DNA of 64,000 nt from Clostridia bacterium. GTDB taxonomy: Bacteria; Bacillota; Clostridia; Christensenellales; Borkfalkiaceae. The stretch spans positions 1 through 64,000 of the forward strand of contig JAGAIP010000004.1 in assembly GCA_017626495.1 (NCBI GenBank), in the 5' to 3' direction. The translations under genes and the position numbers were made by a program. Shown piece by piece: positions 53,244 to 62,352 of the stretch. Each line of letters starts with the position of its first letter. The stretch's first letter is position 1. A model generated the notes under the pieces. That model saw only the letters and a program-made list of their open reading frames with translations. It ran no database searches and was not told the DNA's origin.

Positions 53244-53471
53244 ATGTCAAACTCTAATCGAAACTGGATCGGGGCGATCATCGAGGTGGCAGGTATCGTG
53301 ATAGCCGTCGTGAGTGTGTTCGTGGGATTAGGAGCTTTTTCTTCTGATTTCAGTGATTTTACCGTTCCGTTTATTCTGATCGGAATCAGTTTGGGAATCA
53401 TCATAAGCGCGTTGGGCGTATTGATTCGTTGCACCGTGCGCGGCGATGATAAAAAAGATGAGGAAAAGTAA
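53244..53471 (+). CDS. Small two-helix membrane protein
   Basis: This 75-residue protein has two membrane helices (about residues 9-29 and 41-63) and a short charged C-terminal tail (RGDDKKDEEK). It resembles no family I can name. It has a strong SD (AAAGGAGGT) and follows the thi-box-like leader, so it may be controlled by it. It is alone; the terminator at 53522-53545 follows. Confidence 0.6.
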   Translation: MSNSNRNWIGAIIEVAGIVIAVVSVFVGLGAFSSDFSDFTVPFILIGISLGIIISALGVLIRCTVRGDDKKDEEK

Positions 53472-53521
53472 GCTAAACGGACTTTCAGATCAGAAACGAA
53501 TTCTCTCCATTACAAAAAAAG

Positions 53522-53545
53522 CGGCTGTTCCGATCGGAACAGCCG
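53522..53545. terminator. Bidirectional terminator, perfect 24-bp palindrome
   Basis: CGGCTGTTCCGA/TCGGAACAGCCG with a seven-T run on the minus strand, just after potD, and TCTCTTTT on the plus strand. It serves the convergent potD and small membrane-protein genes. Confidence 0.85.
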
Positions 53546-53558
53546 TCTCTTTTACGAA

Positions 53559-54905
53559 TCAGCCTTTGATGTTCGTCCACATATTGTTGAGTCTCGTGTT
53601 GGTTTCCGCGTCGCAATATCCCATAACGGCGAGCCTTGACAAGACGTCCTCGGTAGGATATTGGGCAAAGAGTTGACGGGAAAGCTGGTCTTCATACGTT
53701 CCGATCGTATGACCTTCGCCGAAGAAGTAGCTTACGTCGTATTCCGCCTCAACCGCGTCTCCTTCCTCAACGCCGTAGGTGTCGAGCATGTATTCGAACA
53801 TTTCTTCTCCTGCGATCACGGGAGTATATCCGACGTAATAGCAGTTACGGACGGCATTTTCGGGCATGGAGAGGAAGTTGACGAATGCCTGCGCGATGAC
53901 TTTCTTTTCGGGAGAAATCTCTTTGGACATGACCCAACCGTCAAACCAGAGGTTGGACGCAGTTTCGGGAATCGCATAGCAGGTGATCATGCCGTCTTCT
54001 TCCGCAACGTCCATGGCATAGACGGCGTCTCCGCTCCATGCAAAGTTGATGGAAATCTTGCCCGTGATGAAATCTTCTTTACCGCTGTCCGTTTCGAATC
54101 CGTAGATGTTCTTCGCAACGTCGTTGAGGATTTTTTCAACGGCGGAAATGGTTTCGTCGGTCGTATCATTCATGAGCGCGGTAACTCTCGCATTGTAATC
54201 GTCATAAGAGATCTCGCCTGCCTCGAAGCGTGCCTTCAAAGAGAGGAGTTCTTCCTCGTGGTAGATCGCAAGCGCGGCGAAATAGGAATCTCTGACGTTG
54301 TCTTTCGTCGTGATCTTGTTGCGGTATGCGCTGTTGGAAAGGATCGCCCACGTCGTAAGGTCTTCTTCTTTTACGACTTCGGGATTGTAGATGAGACCCG
54401 TCGTTCCCCACATATAGCCTGCGGCGTAGTCCGCCCACGTCTGATTTCCGATCTTGTTGCTGCGGAATACGTTGTCGATGTACGCGGATACGTTCTTTGC
54501 GTAATAGTTGGTTTCGATCGAAGTATCATAGAAGGACGCGTCGTAAGTGGTGAGAAGTCCTTCCGCAGCCATTTTCATGATCATGTAATCGGAAGGGCAT
54601 GCGAGATCGTACTGTTCGCCAAGGGTAACCTTGTTGTAAAATTCTTCGTTCGTTTCGAAGATGGCATACTCGATCTTGACTTTGACGCCCGTCTGCTCCT
54701 CATACCAAGCGGCGAAACGCTTGTAGAGCGCGTCGGCTTTCACGCCGTTGACTTCGTAGTCGTAACCGTCTTTTCCGCCTTCGTCAATGTATTCGTTCCA
54801 GTTATAGACGGTGAGGGTGTAGTCTGCGGAGGAACAGCCGACGAAAGACGCGCCTGCTCCCGCCAGCATGAGGGATGCGAGAATGAGAGAGGGAATTTTT
54901 TTCAT
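53559..54905 (-). CDS. potD: Polyamine ABC transporter substrate-binding lipoprotein
   Basis: This 448-residue periplasmic-type binding protein of the PotD family is the extracellular spermidine/putrescine receptor. It has a lipoprotein signal peptide with lipobox FVGC (Cys24), then LTVYNWNEYIDEG, the usual PotD start. It is longer than E. coli PotD (348), mainly through an insertion around 190-270 rich in Glu/Asp. It is the last gene of the regulator-potABCD operon, 10 bp after potC, and is followed by a bidirectional terminator. Confidence 0.92.
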   Translation of the reverse strand: MKKIPSLILASLMLAGAGASFVGCSSADYTLTVYNWNEYIDEGGKDGYDYEVNGVKADALYKRFAAWYEEQTGVKVKIEYAIFETNEEFYNKVTLGEQYDLACPSDYMIMKMAAEGLLTTYDASFYDTSIETNYYAKNVSAYIDNVFRSNKIGNQTWADYAAGYMWGTTGLIYNPEVVKEEDLTTWAILSNSAYRNKITTKDNVRDSYFAALAIYHEEELLSLKARFEAGEISYDDYNARVTALMNDTTDETISAVEKILNDVAKNIYGFETDSGKEDFITGKISINFAWSGDAVYAMDVAEEDGMITCYAIPETASNLWFDGWVMSKEISPEKKVIAQAFVNFLSMPENAVRNCYYVGYTPVIAGEEMFEYMLDTYGVEEGDAVEAEYDVSYFFGEGHTIGTYEDQLSRQLFAQYPTEDVLSRLAVMGYCDAETNTRLNNMWTNIKG

Positions 54906-54915
54906 GTGAATACTC

Positions 54916-55713
54916 CTATTGTGAAACTTTTTTCTTGCGATCCATGACGTTCATGACGATCACAACGATGACGATGATGAGGAAGATGATGGCGGTAACC
55001 GCCCAGAACGCCGCTTTGATGCGTGCGGTCGCGCCGCCCTTGTTGAGGCTGTAAAGATAGGTGCTGATCGTGTCGAACGAAGTGGGTTTCGTGTACGCGG
55101 TAATCACGTAATCGTCCAGCGTCAGCGTGATCGAGAGCATGAATCCCGATAAGATGCCCGGCATGATCTGCGGAAGCACGACTTTGAAAAGCGCCTGCGT
55201 GGGGCTTGCTCCTAAGTCAAGCGCCGCTTCGTACAGATTGTTGTCCATCTGTTTGAGTTTGGGAATGACGGAGAGAACCACGAAAGGGGTACACAGCACC
55301 ATGAGTCCGCAGACGAGGGGAACGTACGAATTTTTATTCAGGAATCCGACCGCGGAAACGAGAACCGCAAGGGAAAGCGCGGTGACGATCTCCGCATTGA
55401 TGACGGGAATTTGCGATACGCCCGAAAGGAGCGCGGAGGATTTGGGTTTCGAATAGAAGATGCCGATTGCGCCGCACGTCCCCAAAACGGTCGAGAGCGT
55501 CGCGACGATTGCCGCGAGTAATATCGTCTGTCCGACCGTTTTCATGAGCTTTTCCGATTCGAACAGGTACAGATAATGCTCGAAGGAGAAATCTCCCCAT
55601 TGCCCGATCATGTCCGTCTCGTTGAAGGAATAAATCACGAGAAGGAGAATGGGGGCATAGATAAAGAGGAGAACGAGGATCAAAAAGATCCATTTGAAAA
55701 CTTTTTTTATCAT
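54916..55713 (-). CDS. potC: Polyamine ABC transporter permease PotC
   Basis: This 265-residue inner-membrane permease has six predicted helices and the EAA loop (YEAALDLGASPTQALFKVVLPQIMPGILSG) that contacts PotA. It overlaps potB by 4 nt. Best match by order and sequence is PotC. Together with PotB it forms the channel for spermidine or putrescine uptake. Confidence 0.92.
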   Translation of the reverse strand: MIKKVFKWIFLILVLLFIYAPILLLVIYSFNETDMIGQWGDFSFEHYLYLFESEKLMKTVGQTILLAAIVATLSTVLGTCGAIGIFYSKPKSSALLSGVSQIPVINAEIVTALSLAVLVSAVGFLNKNSYVPLVCGLMVLCTPFVVLSVIPKLKQMDNNLYEAALDLGASPTQALFKVVLPQIMPGILSGFMLSITLTLDDYVITAYTKPTSFDTISTYLYSLNKGGATARIKAAFWAVTAIIFLIIVIVVIVMNVMDRKKKVSQ

Positions 55714-56558
55714 AGCGTGCCTCCTCTCGCAACGGCGGCGTCATCCTTTTTGAATCCGCCCGTCAGCCACGTGGAAACGAACATGACGATGAGAAGGATG
55801 AGCGCGAGCATCGAGCCGGTGTTCCATTGACCGTTCAGGAAGTTCTGTTCGATGAGAGAGCCGACGATGGAAACTTTTCCGTCCGTCAGCATGGTGGAAA
55901 CGACGTAGTTGGTCATGGACGGAAGAAATACCATGGTGATTCCGCTGACGATTCCGGGATAGGACAGAGGAAGCGTAACTTGCAGAAACGCTCTCTGCGG
56001 AGAAGCTCCGAGGTCTCTCGCCGCTTCGAGGTAGCTGTTGTCGATTTTGATGAGCGTGGTGTAGATAGGCATGATCATGAAAGGCAAGAAGTCGTACGTC
56101 ATGCCGAGCACCGTGTTGAAGTAGTTCCAGAAATTGTTCTTTTTGAGAATGCCGATGAGGTTCAAAAGCTCTTTCAACGCGTTGATGCGCAGAACGAAGT
56201 TGATCCACATGGGCATGATAAAGAGAAGGAGAAGAATGTAGTTTTTCTTGATGCCCGTCTTTGCGAGGATATAGGCGACGGGGTACGCGATGAGAAGGCA
56301 TACCGTCGTCGTCGCGAGGGCGATCAGAATGCTCCTGCCGATGTTGGCGAGCCTGACGTATTCTCCGTCCGTATTTTTCTGAAAGAGATCGAGAAAGTTG
56401 CGAAACGAAAAATGCAATCCCGTAACGTTTCCGAGGCTGTCGTAAACGGGCGTCGTGAAAGCGTAGTACACGATGATGAGCATCGGAATGATGACGAAAC
56501 AAATCAAAAATACCGCGTAGGGGATGCAGAGCTGTTTTCTTGAAAAACGGAGTTTCAT
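55710..56558 (-). CDS. potB: Polyamine ABC transporter permease PotB
   Basis: This 282-residue permease has about six helices and the EAA loop [26 protein letters not shown]. It overlaps potA and potC by 4 nt each, so the operon is translationally coupled. Start [24 protein letters not shown] is typical. Confidence 0.92.
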   Translation of the reverse strand: MKLRFSRKQLCIPYAVFLICFVIIPMLIIVYYAFTTPVYDSLGNVTGLHFSFRNFLDLFQKNTDGEYVRLANIGRSILIALATTTVCLLIAYPVAYILAKTGIKKNYILLLLFIMPMWINFVLRINALKELLNLIGILKKNNFWNYFNTVLGMTYDFLPFMIMPIYTTLIKIDNSYLEAARDLGASPQRAFLQVTLPLSYPGIVSGITMVFLPSMTNYVVSTMLTDGKVSIVGSLIEQNFLNGQWNTGSMLALILLIVMFVSTWLTGGFKKDDAAVARGGTL

Positions 56559-58045
56559 TCTTCATCCTCCGTTTTGACAAGGGTAAGCTTGATCTTGTCT
56601 TTGGGAATGAGGAGGGAAACGAGGTCGTTTTCGTTCCACAAGTCTTCGCAGTCGAATACGAAGTCCTCTTCGTTCTCTTCCGTTCTGACGATGTAGACGT
56701 AATGGTCGCCCTTGTAGATGATGGAGATGATATGTCCCTTTGCGCCGCCCTCGTCGGGGTCGTCGCTCATCGCGATGTCGTGCAGTCCGACTTCGACGTT
56801 TACTTCGACGTCCGTAAGGTCGATTTGCTTTCCATCCTTGGTGATGAGGTAGCCTTCTTCGTCTACGAACGAGCCGGGATAGAGCTGGGTAACGTCGCAT
56901 TCGAATTCGCCGTCGCCGAAGCACACGTTGTTCTTCTTATTGATATAGCCGTCGTATTTGTTGGAGAGGATCGCCTTCTTCATGATGTGGATGTCGTCGG
57001 GATTGACCCTCATGCCGATGAGTTCTCCCACTTCAGGCGCCCAAGTGGACTGGATGATGATTTCGTTTTTCTTTCTCATGATGGTGATCTCGTAATGAAC
57101 GCCCTTAAAGACGACGGAGGTCACTCTGCCGTGGAATTGTCCTTCCCCGTAGGGAACCATTTTGATATCCTCGGGACGGATTACGACGTCCACGAGCTCG
57201 CCCTGTTCGAAATCGTCCACGCAATCGAATTCTTTGCCGCAGAATTTGACCTTGTATTTTCCGACCATGGACGCGGAATAGATGTTGCTCTCTCCGATGA
57301 AGTCGGCGACGAATACGTTTTTGGGTTCGTTGTATATTTCGATGGGAGTGCCGACCTGCTGAATGACGCCGTCCGACATGACGACGATGGTGTCGGACAT
57401 GGTGAGCGCTTCTTCCTGATCGTGCGTGACGTAGATGAACGTGATGCCGAGCTTTTTGTGCATCTCTTTGAGCTCGATCTGCATCTCCTTTCTCATTTTG
57501 AGATCGAGCGCGCCGAGGGGCTCGTCGAGAAGCAGGATCTCGGGCTCGTTTACGATGGCGCGCGCAATGGCGATACGCTGTTGCTGTCCTCCGGAAAGCG
57601 TGGTGACGCTGCGCTTTTCGAATCCTTCCAGATCGACCATTTCAAGCGCCTTTTTTACTTTCTTGTCGATTTCCGCTTTGGAAAGCTTCGCGGGCTTTTT
57701 TCCTTCCTGCGGCATGCGTTTGAGTTTTAAGCCGAAAGCGACGTTTTCGTAGACGTTGAGGTGAGGAAACAGGGCGTAACGCTGAAATACCGTATTGATG
57801 GGACGCTTGTTCGGGGGCAGAAGGGAAATATCCTCTCCGTTCAAGAGAATCTTTCCTCCCGTGGGCAAGTCGAATCCTGCGATCATGCGGAGCGTCGTCG
57901 TTTTTCCGCAACCCGACGGACCGAGCAGGGTGACGAATTCACCTTTGCGGACGGAAAGATTGACGTGGTCGACAGCGATGGTATTCTCGTCAAACTGTCT
58001 GGAAACGTCGATGAGTTCGATGATTGTATCGTTTGTATTAGCCAT
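56555..58045 (-). CDS. potA: Polyamine ABC transporter ATPase PotA, with duplicated C-terminal domain
   Basis: This 496-residue ATPase drives polyamine import. Walker [11 protein letters not shown]-loop [10 protein letters not shown], signature [14 protein letters not shown], Walker [13 protein letters not shown] and switch THDQEEA are present. Typical PotA is 350-380 residues. The excess lies at the C terminus, where a TOBE-like unit ([17 protein letters not shown] ... [11 protein letters not shown]) is followed by a second similar one ([17 protein letters not shown] ... [12 protein letters not shown]). It has an SD AAGGAG, 36 bp after the regulator gene; a hairpin (58059-58074) lies in between. 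Confidence 0.93.
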   Translation of the reverse strand: MANTNDTIIELIDVSRQFDENTIAVDHVNLSVRKGEFVTLLGPSGCGKTTTLRMIAGFDLPTGGKILLNGEDISLLPPNKRPINTVFQRYALFPHLNVYENVAFGLKLKRMPQEGKKPAKLSKAEIDKKVKKALEMVDLEGFEKRSVTTLSGGQQQRIAIARAIVNEPEILLLDEPLGALDLKMRKEMQIELKEMHKKLGITFIYVTHDQEEALTMSDTIVVMSDGVIQQVGTPIEIYNEPKNVFVADFIGESNIYSASMVGKYKVKFCGKEFDCVDDFEQGELVDVVIRPEDIKMVPYGEGQFHGRVTSVVFKGVHYEITIMRKKNEIIIQSTWAPEVGELIGMRVNPDDIHIMKKAILSNKYDGYINKKNNVCFGDGEFECDVTQLYPGSFVDEEGYLITKDGKQIDLTDVEVNVEVGLHDIAMSDDPDEGGAKGHIISIIYKGDHYVYIVRTEENEEDFVFDCEDLWNENDLVSLLIPKDKIKLTLVKTEDEE

Positions 58046-58058
58046 ATTGTCTCCTTGC

Positions 58059-58074
58059 GTGAGGTGCGCCTCAC
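58059..58074 (-). other. Hairpin before potA
   Basis: GTGAGG-TGCG-CCTCAC forms a 6-bp stem between the regulator stop and the potA SD. No T-run follows. It may adjust regulator versus transporter levels. Confidence 0.35.
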
Positions 58075-58081
58075 CCTGTTA

Positions 58082-58615
58082 TTAAAAGTTGGGGGGAGTG
58101 GAAATCCAGAGGAATTTTGCCTTCGTTTTTCCCTTGTTGATGATGTAATGCATCTTTTCCGCTTTGAAATAGAACGTTTCTCCCTTTTTACAGGAGAATG
58201 CCTTTTTCCCGAGCACGATGTCGATTTTTCCCTCGATGAGATAGCCGAATTCTTCGCCGTCGTGCGGATAATCCTCGGGGGTGGATACGCCTTCTTCCAG
58301 CTCGACGAGCAGAGGTTCGAGCATGTTTTTCTGAGAGTTCGGAATGATCCATTTTCTCAGCATTCCGTCCTGATCTTTTTCAATGAATTCTTCCTTGGAA
58401 AAGACGACTTTTTCGGGTTCGTCCTCCTTGAAAAATTCTGCGAGCGTCGTTCCGAGTGCGGTCAGAATATCGCAGAGCGTCGTGATGGACGGGCTGGTCA
58501 GGTCGTTTTCGAGCTGGGAAATGTAACCTTTCGTCAGCTCGCACCTGTCCGCGAGCTCTTCCTGCGTCAAAGAAAGCTGTTGTCTCAGTTGTTTGATTTT
58601 ACTTCCGAGTTCCAT
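58082..58615 (-). CDS. XRE-cupin regulator of the pot operon (PuuR-like)
   Basis: This 177-residue protein has an N-terminal XRE HTH (LGSKIKQLRQQLSLTQEELADRCELTKGYISQLE, residues 3-36) and a C-terminal cupin (EEFGYLIEGKIDIVLGKKAFSCKKGETFYFKAEKMHYIINKG), the PuuR layout. It heads the pot operon, so it is likely a polyamine-responsive repressor. The start at 58615 is where similarity begins, with GAGGTG upstream; a longer frame to 58675 overlaps the operator palindromes. Confidence 0.9.
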   Translation of the reverse strand: MELGSKIKQLRQQLSLTQEELADRCELTKGYISQLENDLTSPSITTLCDILTALGTTLAEFFKEDEPEKVVFSKEEFIEKDQDGMLRKWIIPNSQKNMLEPLLVELEEGVSTPEDYPHDGEEFGYLIEGKIDIVLGKKAFSCKKGETFYFKAEKMHYIINKGKTKAKFLWISTPPNF

Positions 58616-58650
58616 GAACACCTCTTCGGTTTGATAAAAACAATTCAAAA

Positions 58651-58694
58651 GTTTAGTTCTGCTAAACATTAGCAAACTTAAACCAAAAGTTTAG
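58651..58694. promoter_or_regulatory. Tandem operators of the pot operon
   Basis: GTTTAGTTCTGCTAAAC (58651-58667) and TTAAAC-CAAAA-GTTTAG (58678-58694) are two inverted repeats sharing GTTTA/TAAAC. They lie +20 to +65 relative to the predicted start, a position suited to a roadblock repressor. Confidence 0.6.
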
Positions 58695-58721
58695 TAAAAA
58701 TAAACCAAAAAACCGAAAATT

Positions 58722-58750
58722 ATTATATTGAAAATGAATGCCCTTGTCAA
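58722..58750 (-). promoter_or_regulatory. Promoter of the pot operon
   Basis: On the minus strand a perfect TTGACA, a 17-bp spacer and TATAAT. Confidence 0.85.
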
Positions 58751-58803
58751 CAATATGAGGGCATTTTTTGCTTGTTTTCGAAAAAAATTTTTGCAAAGAA
58801 AAA

Positions 58804-58820
58804 AGCCCCGAAAAAGGGGC
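58804..58820 (-). terminator. Second rpsT terminator
   Basis: GCCCC-TTTTTC-GGGGC followed by TTTTTT on the minus strand, backing up the one at 58826-58850. Confidence 0.6.
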
Positions 58821-58825
58821 AAAAA

Positions 58826-58850
58826 AAAGAACCGCATCGAACGGTTCTTT
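58826..58850 (-). terminator. rpsT terminator
   Basis: AAAGAACCG/CGGTTCTTT with a long T-run on the minus strand, 10 bp after rpsT. Confidence 0.85.
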
Positions 58851-58860
58851 TGCAAGGCGT

Positions 58861-59124
58861 TTACGCCATAGCTGCGAGTTTCTTGGATAAAGCTGCTTTC
58901 TTGTTAGCCGCATTGTTCTTGTGAAGGATTCCCTTCAAAACAGCGGAATCGAGTGCGGAGAAGGTTTCGGGAAGGAGCTTGGTTGCTTCTTCTTTGTTAC
59001 CTGCGTCGACAGCTGCAAGGAACTTCTTGATCTGCGTCTTCAAAGCGGACTTGATCATTTTGTTCTCTGCATTCTTCTTTTCCGTAACAAGAACACGCTT
59101 CTTTGCGGATTTAATGATGGGCAT
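58861..59124 (-). CDS. rpsT: Ribosomal protein bS20
   Basis: This 87-residue protein is bS20 of the small ribosomal subunit. It starts [22 protein letters not shown], is Lys/Ala-rich and helical throughout, and has the conserved [16 protein letters not shown] near the end. It is monocistronic, with its own promoter at 59168-59196 and two tandem terminators. Confidence 0.96.
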   Translation of the reverse strand: MPIIKSAKKRVLVTEKKNAENKMIKSALKTQIKKFLAAVDAGNKEEATKLLPETFSALDSAVLKGILHKNNAANKKAALSKKLAAMA

Positions 59125-59167
59125 ATATCTATCTCTCCTTTTCGTAATCTCTGAAGTTTACTGAGGT

Positions 59168-59196
59168 ATTTTAGCACAAAAGAAAAGTATTGTAAA
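59168..59196 (-). promoter_or_regulatory. rpsT promoter
   Basis: TTTACA, a 17-bp spacer and TAAAAT on the minus strand. Confidence 0.75.
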
Positions 59197-59264
59197 CTGT
59201 TTTTGTCTACTTTTAAGAAAAAATTTTTTCATATCCGCATATTATTTTATGGTGAGGAGGAAAA

Positions 59265-60032
59265 ATGAAAATCGGCGTATTTGACAGCGGAATCGGCGGC
59301 TTACATATTCTTCACGCTTGCGTGAAAGCGGTTGACGCGACCTTTTTTTACTACGGAGACAATGAAAACGCGCCGTACGGCACGAAAAGCGAACGGGAGA
59401 TCATGGAGCTCACGCGGCAGGCGTTCGACCTTTTCGAGAAAATCGGGGTGCAAGTGGCAATCATTGCCTGCAATACGGTCACAGCCGTCTGTATCGACCG
59501 TTTGCGGAGAGAATATCCTTTCTATATTATAGGAACGGAACCTGCGCTCTCCCTTGCGAGGGGAAATTGCCTTTTATTGGCGACGAGGGCGACGCTTTCC
59601 GCAAAGCGCATTTCCATGCTCATCGAACGGTTTCCCGCCCTCAAAGTGACGAAATTCGCCCCGGACGGGCTCGTGGAGGACATCGAACGCAATATCGATT
59701 CCCTGTCTGCGGTTAATTTGTCCTTTCTCGATGACAGAAAAGAGGATTGCACCGTGCTCGGTTGTACGCATTTTTGCTGGGTAAAGGACAGAATCGAACG
59801 AAAGATTCCCGTTTTCGACGGAACGGAGGGGGTTGCAAGGCGGCTTCTTGCTTATTGTAAGGACAAAGAGAGCGTTTTTTCGCAAAAGCCAGGGAAAGTT
59901 AACCACCGTTTTTTTTCTTCTGGGGCAGAAAACCGCTTTTTTGTAAAAACCGTCGAAAAAAGCACGATTTTCTTCCTCGGAAGCGGTTTTTTACGCAATT
60001 CGACTGTATACGAACAAATGTTTGTTATGTGA
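59265..60032 (+). CDS. murI: Glutamate racemase
   Basis: This 255-residue enzyme interconverts L- and D-glutamate for peptidoglycan. It starts KIGVFDSGIGGLHIL and has the two catalytic cysteines in IIACNTVTAV and VLGCTHFCW. Typical length is 250-280. A phosphate-like active site PYGTKSEREI is also present. SD GAGGAGG. It is upstream of the mraZ promoter and not cotranscribed with it. Confidence 0.92.
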   Translation: MKIGVFDSGIGGLHILHACVKAVDATFFYYGDNENAPYGTKSEREIMELTRQAFDLFEKIGVQVAIIACNTVTAVCIDRLRREYPFYIIGTEPALSLARGNCLLLATRATLSAKRISMLIERFPALKVTKFAPDGLVEDIERNIDSLSAVNLSFLDDRKEDCTVLGCTHFCWVKDRIERKIPVFDGTEGVARRLLAYCKDKESVFSQKPGKVNHRFFSSGAENRFFVKTVEKSTIFFLGSGFLRNSTVYEQMFVM

Positions 60033-60109
60033 AGTTATGCTTTTTCCCTATATTTTTCCCTTTTATTCCCTATTTATTGAAAAAAAATGAAAAAAATTCC
60101 CATAAAGTG

Positions 60110-60138
60110 TTGACAAGTGGTTAAAAATGTGTTATGAT
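60110..60138 (+). promoter_or_regulatory. Promoter of the mraZ division cluster
   Basis: TTGACA, a 17-bp spacer and TATGAT, 32 bp before mraZ, with SD AAAAGGGGG. MraZ-binding repeats (GGG-N) may overlap the leader (AAAAGGGGGT), but I cannot define them with confidence. Confidence 0.75.
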
Positions 60139-60169
60139 TCACATATACAAGAAAAGGGGGTAGAATCGG

Positions 60170-60643
60170 ATGAGTTTCGTCGGCTCTTATCAGATGAAAA
60201 TCGATAACAAGAATCGAGTTCGGTTGCCGGCAAAATTCCGCAGTAAATTACCCGACGGATTCTACCTCAATTTCGGAACGAACTGCATTACCATCTGTTC
60301 CATCGAAGAGGGAAACAGAAAGATCGACGAGTTGTTCGAAGAGGCGGAGACTCCCAAGGAGCTCGAATGCGCAAGAAAGCTCTCCCATCTCATGTATGAA
60401 GTTCAGCCCGAAGATCAGGACGAGCAGGGACGGTTCGTCGTTCCGCAGAAGTTCGTCAAATATGCGAAACTTGAAAAAGACATCTGGTTTCTCGGCGAAA
60501 GAGATTCAATCAGCCTGATGAGCGACGAAGAATATTGCCGTATGAACGGCGAGGATGACATTCTTGCACTCGGACTTGAAATCGATAAGATGATGCTGAG
60601 AAAGAATAAACGGAAGAAGAGTGAGAAAAAAGAGGAAAAGTAA
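60170..60643 (+). CDS. mraZ: Transcriptional regulator MraZ
   Basis: This 157-residue protein is MraZ, the conserved first gene of the division and cell-wall (dcw) cluster. It has two AbrB-like swapped-hairpin domains with DNKNRVRLPAKFR and DEQGRFVVPQKF motifs. It represses its own promoter. A basic C-terminal tail ends in KRKKSEKKEEK, longer than in E. coli (152). It is followed by rsmH after 1 bp. Confidence 0.94.
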   Translation: MSFVGSYQMKIDNKNRVRLPAKFRSKLPDGFYLNFGTNCITICSIEEGNRKIDELFEEAETPKELECARKLSHLMYEVQPEDQDEQGRFVVPQKFVKYAKLEKDIWFLGERDSISLMSDEEYCRMNGEDDILALGLEIDKMMLRKNKRKKSEKKEEK

Positions 60644-60644
60644 G

Positions 60645-61589
60645 ATGACGACTCTTTTTGAACACAAACCCGTCATGCTCAAAGAATGTCTCGACGGATT
60701 GAACGTGAAAGACGGCGGCGTCTACTTCGACGGAACGGTCGGAGGGGGAGGCCACTCCTATGAGATCCTTCGCAGATCGTCTCCGAGCGGAAGGTTGATC
60801 GCGACCGATCTTGACAGCGAGGCGATCAACGCGGCGCAGAGCAGGTTATCCGAATTCGGCGGCAGATTCGAGATTTACAAATCCAATTATAAACGCTTTG
60901 AGGAAGTCTTTTCGGAAGCGAACGTCGACAAAGTGGACGGAGTTCTCCTTGATTTCGGCGTATCTTCCCATCAGCTCGATAAGGAAATGCGTGGTTTCTC
61001 CTACATGAAACATTATGCGCCTCTCGATATGCGGATGGATACCAAAGCTTATCTCACGGCAGAGATCGTCGTAAACGGCTATCCCGAGGACAAACTGTAT
61101 CGCATCATCCGAGATTACGGAGAAGAGCGATTTGCAGCCAATATCGCCAGGAACGTCGTAAAATACCGCGAAAAGCAACGCATTACCACCTGCGGACAGC
61201 TCGTGGAAATCATAGAAAAAAGCATTCCCAAAAAATTCCAGCTCGGAGCGCCCTGTGCGAGAAAAACGTTTCAGGCGATCCGAATCGAAGTAAACGGAGA
61301 GCTCGAAGGTCTGTACGACTGCGTGGTAGGGCTTTCGAGAAGATTGAAAAAAGGCGGACGCATCGCAATCCTCACCTTCCACTCTCTCGAAGACAGAATC
61401 GTGAAAAACGCATTCAGAGATCTGGAACAGGACTGCATCTGCGATAAATCCATTCCCGTCTGCGTTTGCGGAAAAGTCAAAGAACTTGAAGTAGTCACAA
61501 AAAAACCCATCCTTCCCTCCGAAGCGGAGATGGAGGATAACTCCCGTAGCCGATGCGCAAAGCTTCGCATTGCGGAACGTATTATTTGA
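60645..61589 (+). CDS. rsmH: 16S rRNA m4C1402 methyltransferase RsmH
   Basis: This 314-residue protein methylates N4 of C1402 in 16S rRNA. SAM-binding GTVGGGGHSYEIL, then LLDFGVSSHQLD and KGGRIAILTFHSLEDRIVK with the family ending RCAKLRIAER. The start at 60645 follows mraZ by 1 nt. Typical length; second gene of the dcw cluster. Confidence 0.96.
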   Translation: MTTLFEHKPVMLKECLDGLNVKDGGVYFDGTVGGGGHSYEILRRSSPSGRLIATDLDSEAINAAQSRLSEFGGRFEIYKSNYKRFEEVFSEANVDKVDGVLLDFGVSSHQLDKEMRGFSYMKHYAPLDMRMDTKAYLTAEIVVNGYPEDKLYRIIRDYGEERFAANIARNVVKYREKQRITTCGQLVEIIEKSIPKKFQLGAPCARKTFQAIRIEVNGELEGLYDCVVGLSRRLKKGGRIAILTFHSLEDRIVKNAFRDLEQDCICDKSIPVCVCGKVKELEVVTKKPILPSEAEMEDNSRSRCAKLRIAERII

Positions 61590-61623
61590 AATGATCGGAA
61601 TTTACCGTGATAAAGGAGAAAAA

Positions 61624-62271
61624 ATGAGCGAATTACTTGAAAGAGATCCGAAAGAGCAGGAGAGAGCCGCACGGCATCAACGCTATTGCGAACTTGTCGA
61701 AACGGATCATTACCAGGAATATGCCAACCGTACCTACGGAACGAATCCTTACTATAAAAACCGGGAAAAGAACGTTTTGCGTCCGGGGAATCCCGATTAT
61801 GCAGCAAACCGCGTAAAGAATGCGTCCGTTATCGCGAGGGGCGAATATCTTCAACCGAACGACTACACGCAGCAAGCTCCGGCATGGGACTTCATGGCAA
61901 CCGTTCCCGAAGAACAACCCGAGCAGGTTACCTACGTCGAAACGGATGACGAAAAGCCCACGTTGACGACCACGCAGTACGCGTCCGTCAAAGAACAGAA
62001 GAGCGAAGTCGCGGTAGACGAGTACTTCGCATTGAGCGCGTCTGCGAAGATCGTCATCGCCGTCCTTGCGACCGTCGTGCTTGCAATCATCGCGCTCATT
62101 TGGGTAAACGCGTCCGTCATCAGCACGTTGAGCGCGGATACCGCAGCCATCGAACAGCAGATCGCGTCTCTTTCCACGCAACTGAACGGAATCAAAGAGC
62201 AGATTGCACAGGCAACCAGCGAAGAAGCCATGATGGAATTTATCAAACAAGCCGGCATGATTCTCGGCTAA
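61624..62271 (+). CDS. FtsL-like division protein with long N-terminal extension
   Basis: This 215-residue protein sits at the ftsL position right after rsmH. A single membrane helix (residues 140-162) is followed by a coiled coil (ADTAAIEQQIASLSTQLNGIKEQIAQ, about 171-196), the FtsL architecture. The N-terminal 138 residues are hydrophilic, Glu/Tyr/Asn-rich and probably cytoplasmic, much longer than the 30-50 residues usual in FtsL. Assignment rests on position and topology, not on sequence identity. SD AAAGGAG. The terminator at 62353 follows; no penicillin-binding protein gene continues the cluster. Confidence 0.65.
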   Translation: MSELLERDPKEQERAARHQRYCELVETDHYQEYANRTYGTNPYYKNREKNVLRPGNPDYAANRVKNASVIARGEYLQPNDYTQQAPAWDFMATVPEEQPEQVTYVETDDEKPTLTTTQYASVKEQKSEVAVDEYFALSASAKIVIAVLATVVLAIIALIWVNASVISTLSADTAAIEQQIASLSTQLNGIKEQIAQATSEEAMMEFIKQAGMILG

Positions 62272-62352
62272 TCAAGGAAAATACTCGGGGGAAACCGAAT
62301 ATTGATACAAATCCTTTGTTGAAAGCACGCTTTCCGAAGGAATCGAAAACAG

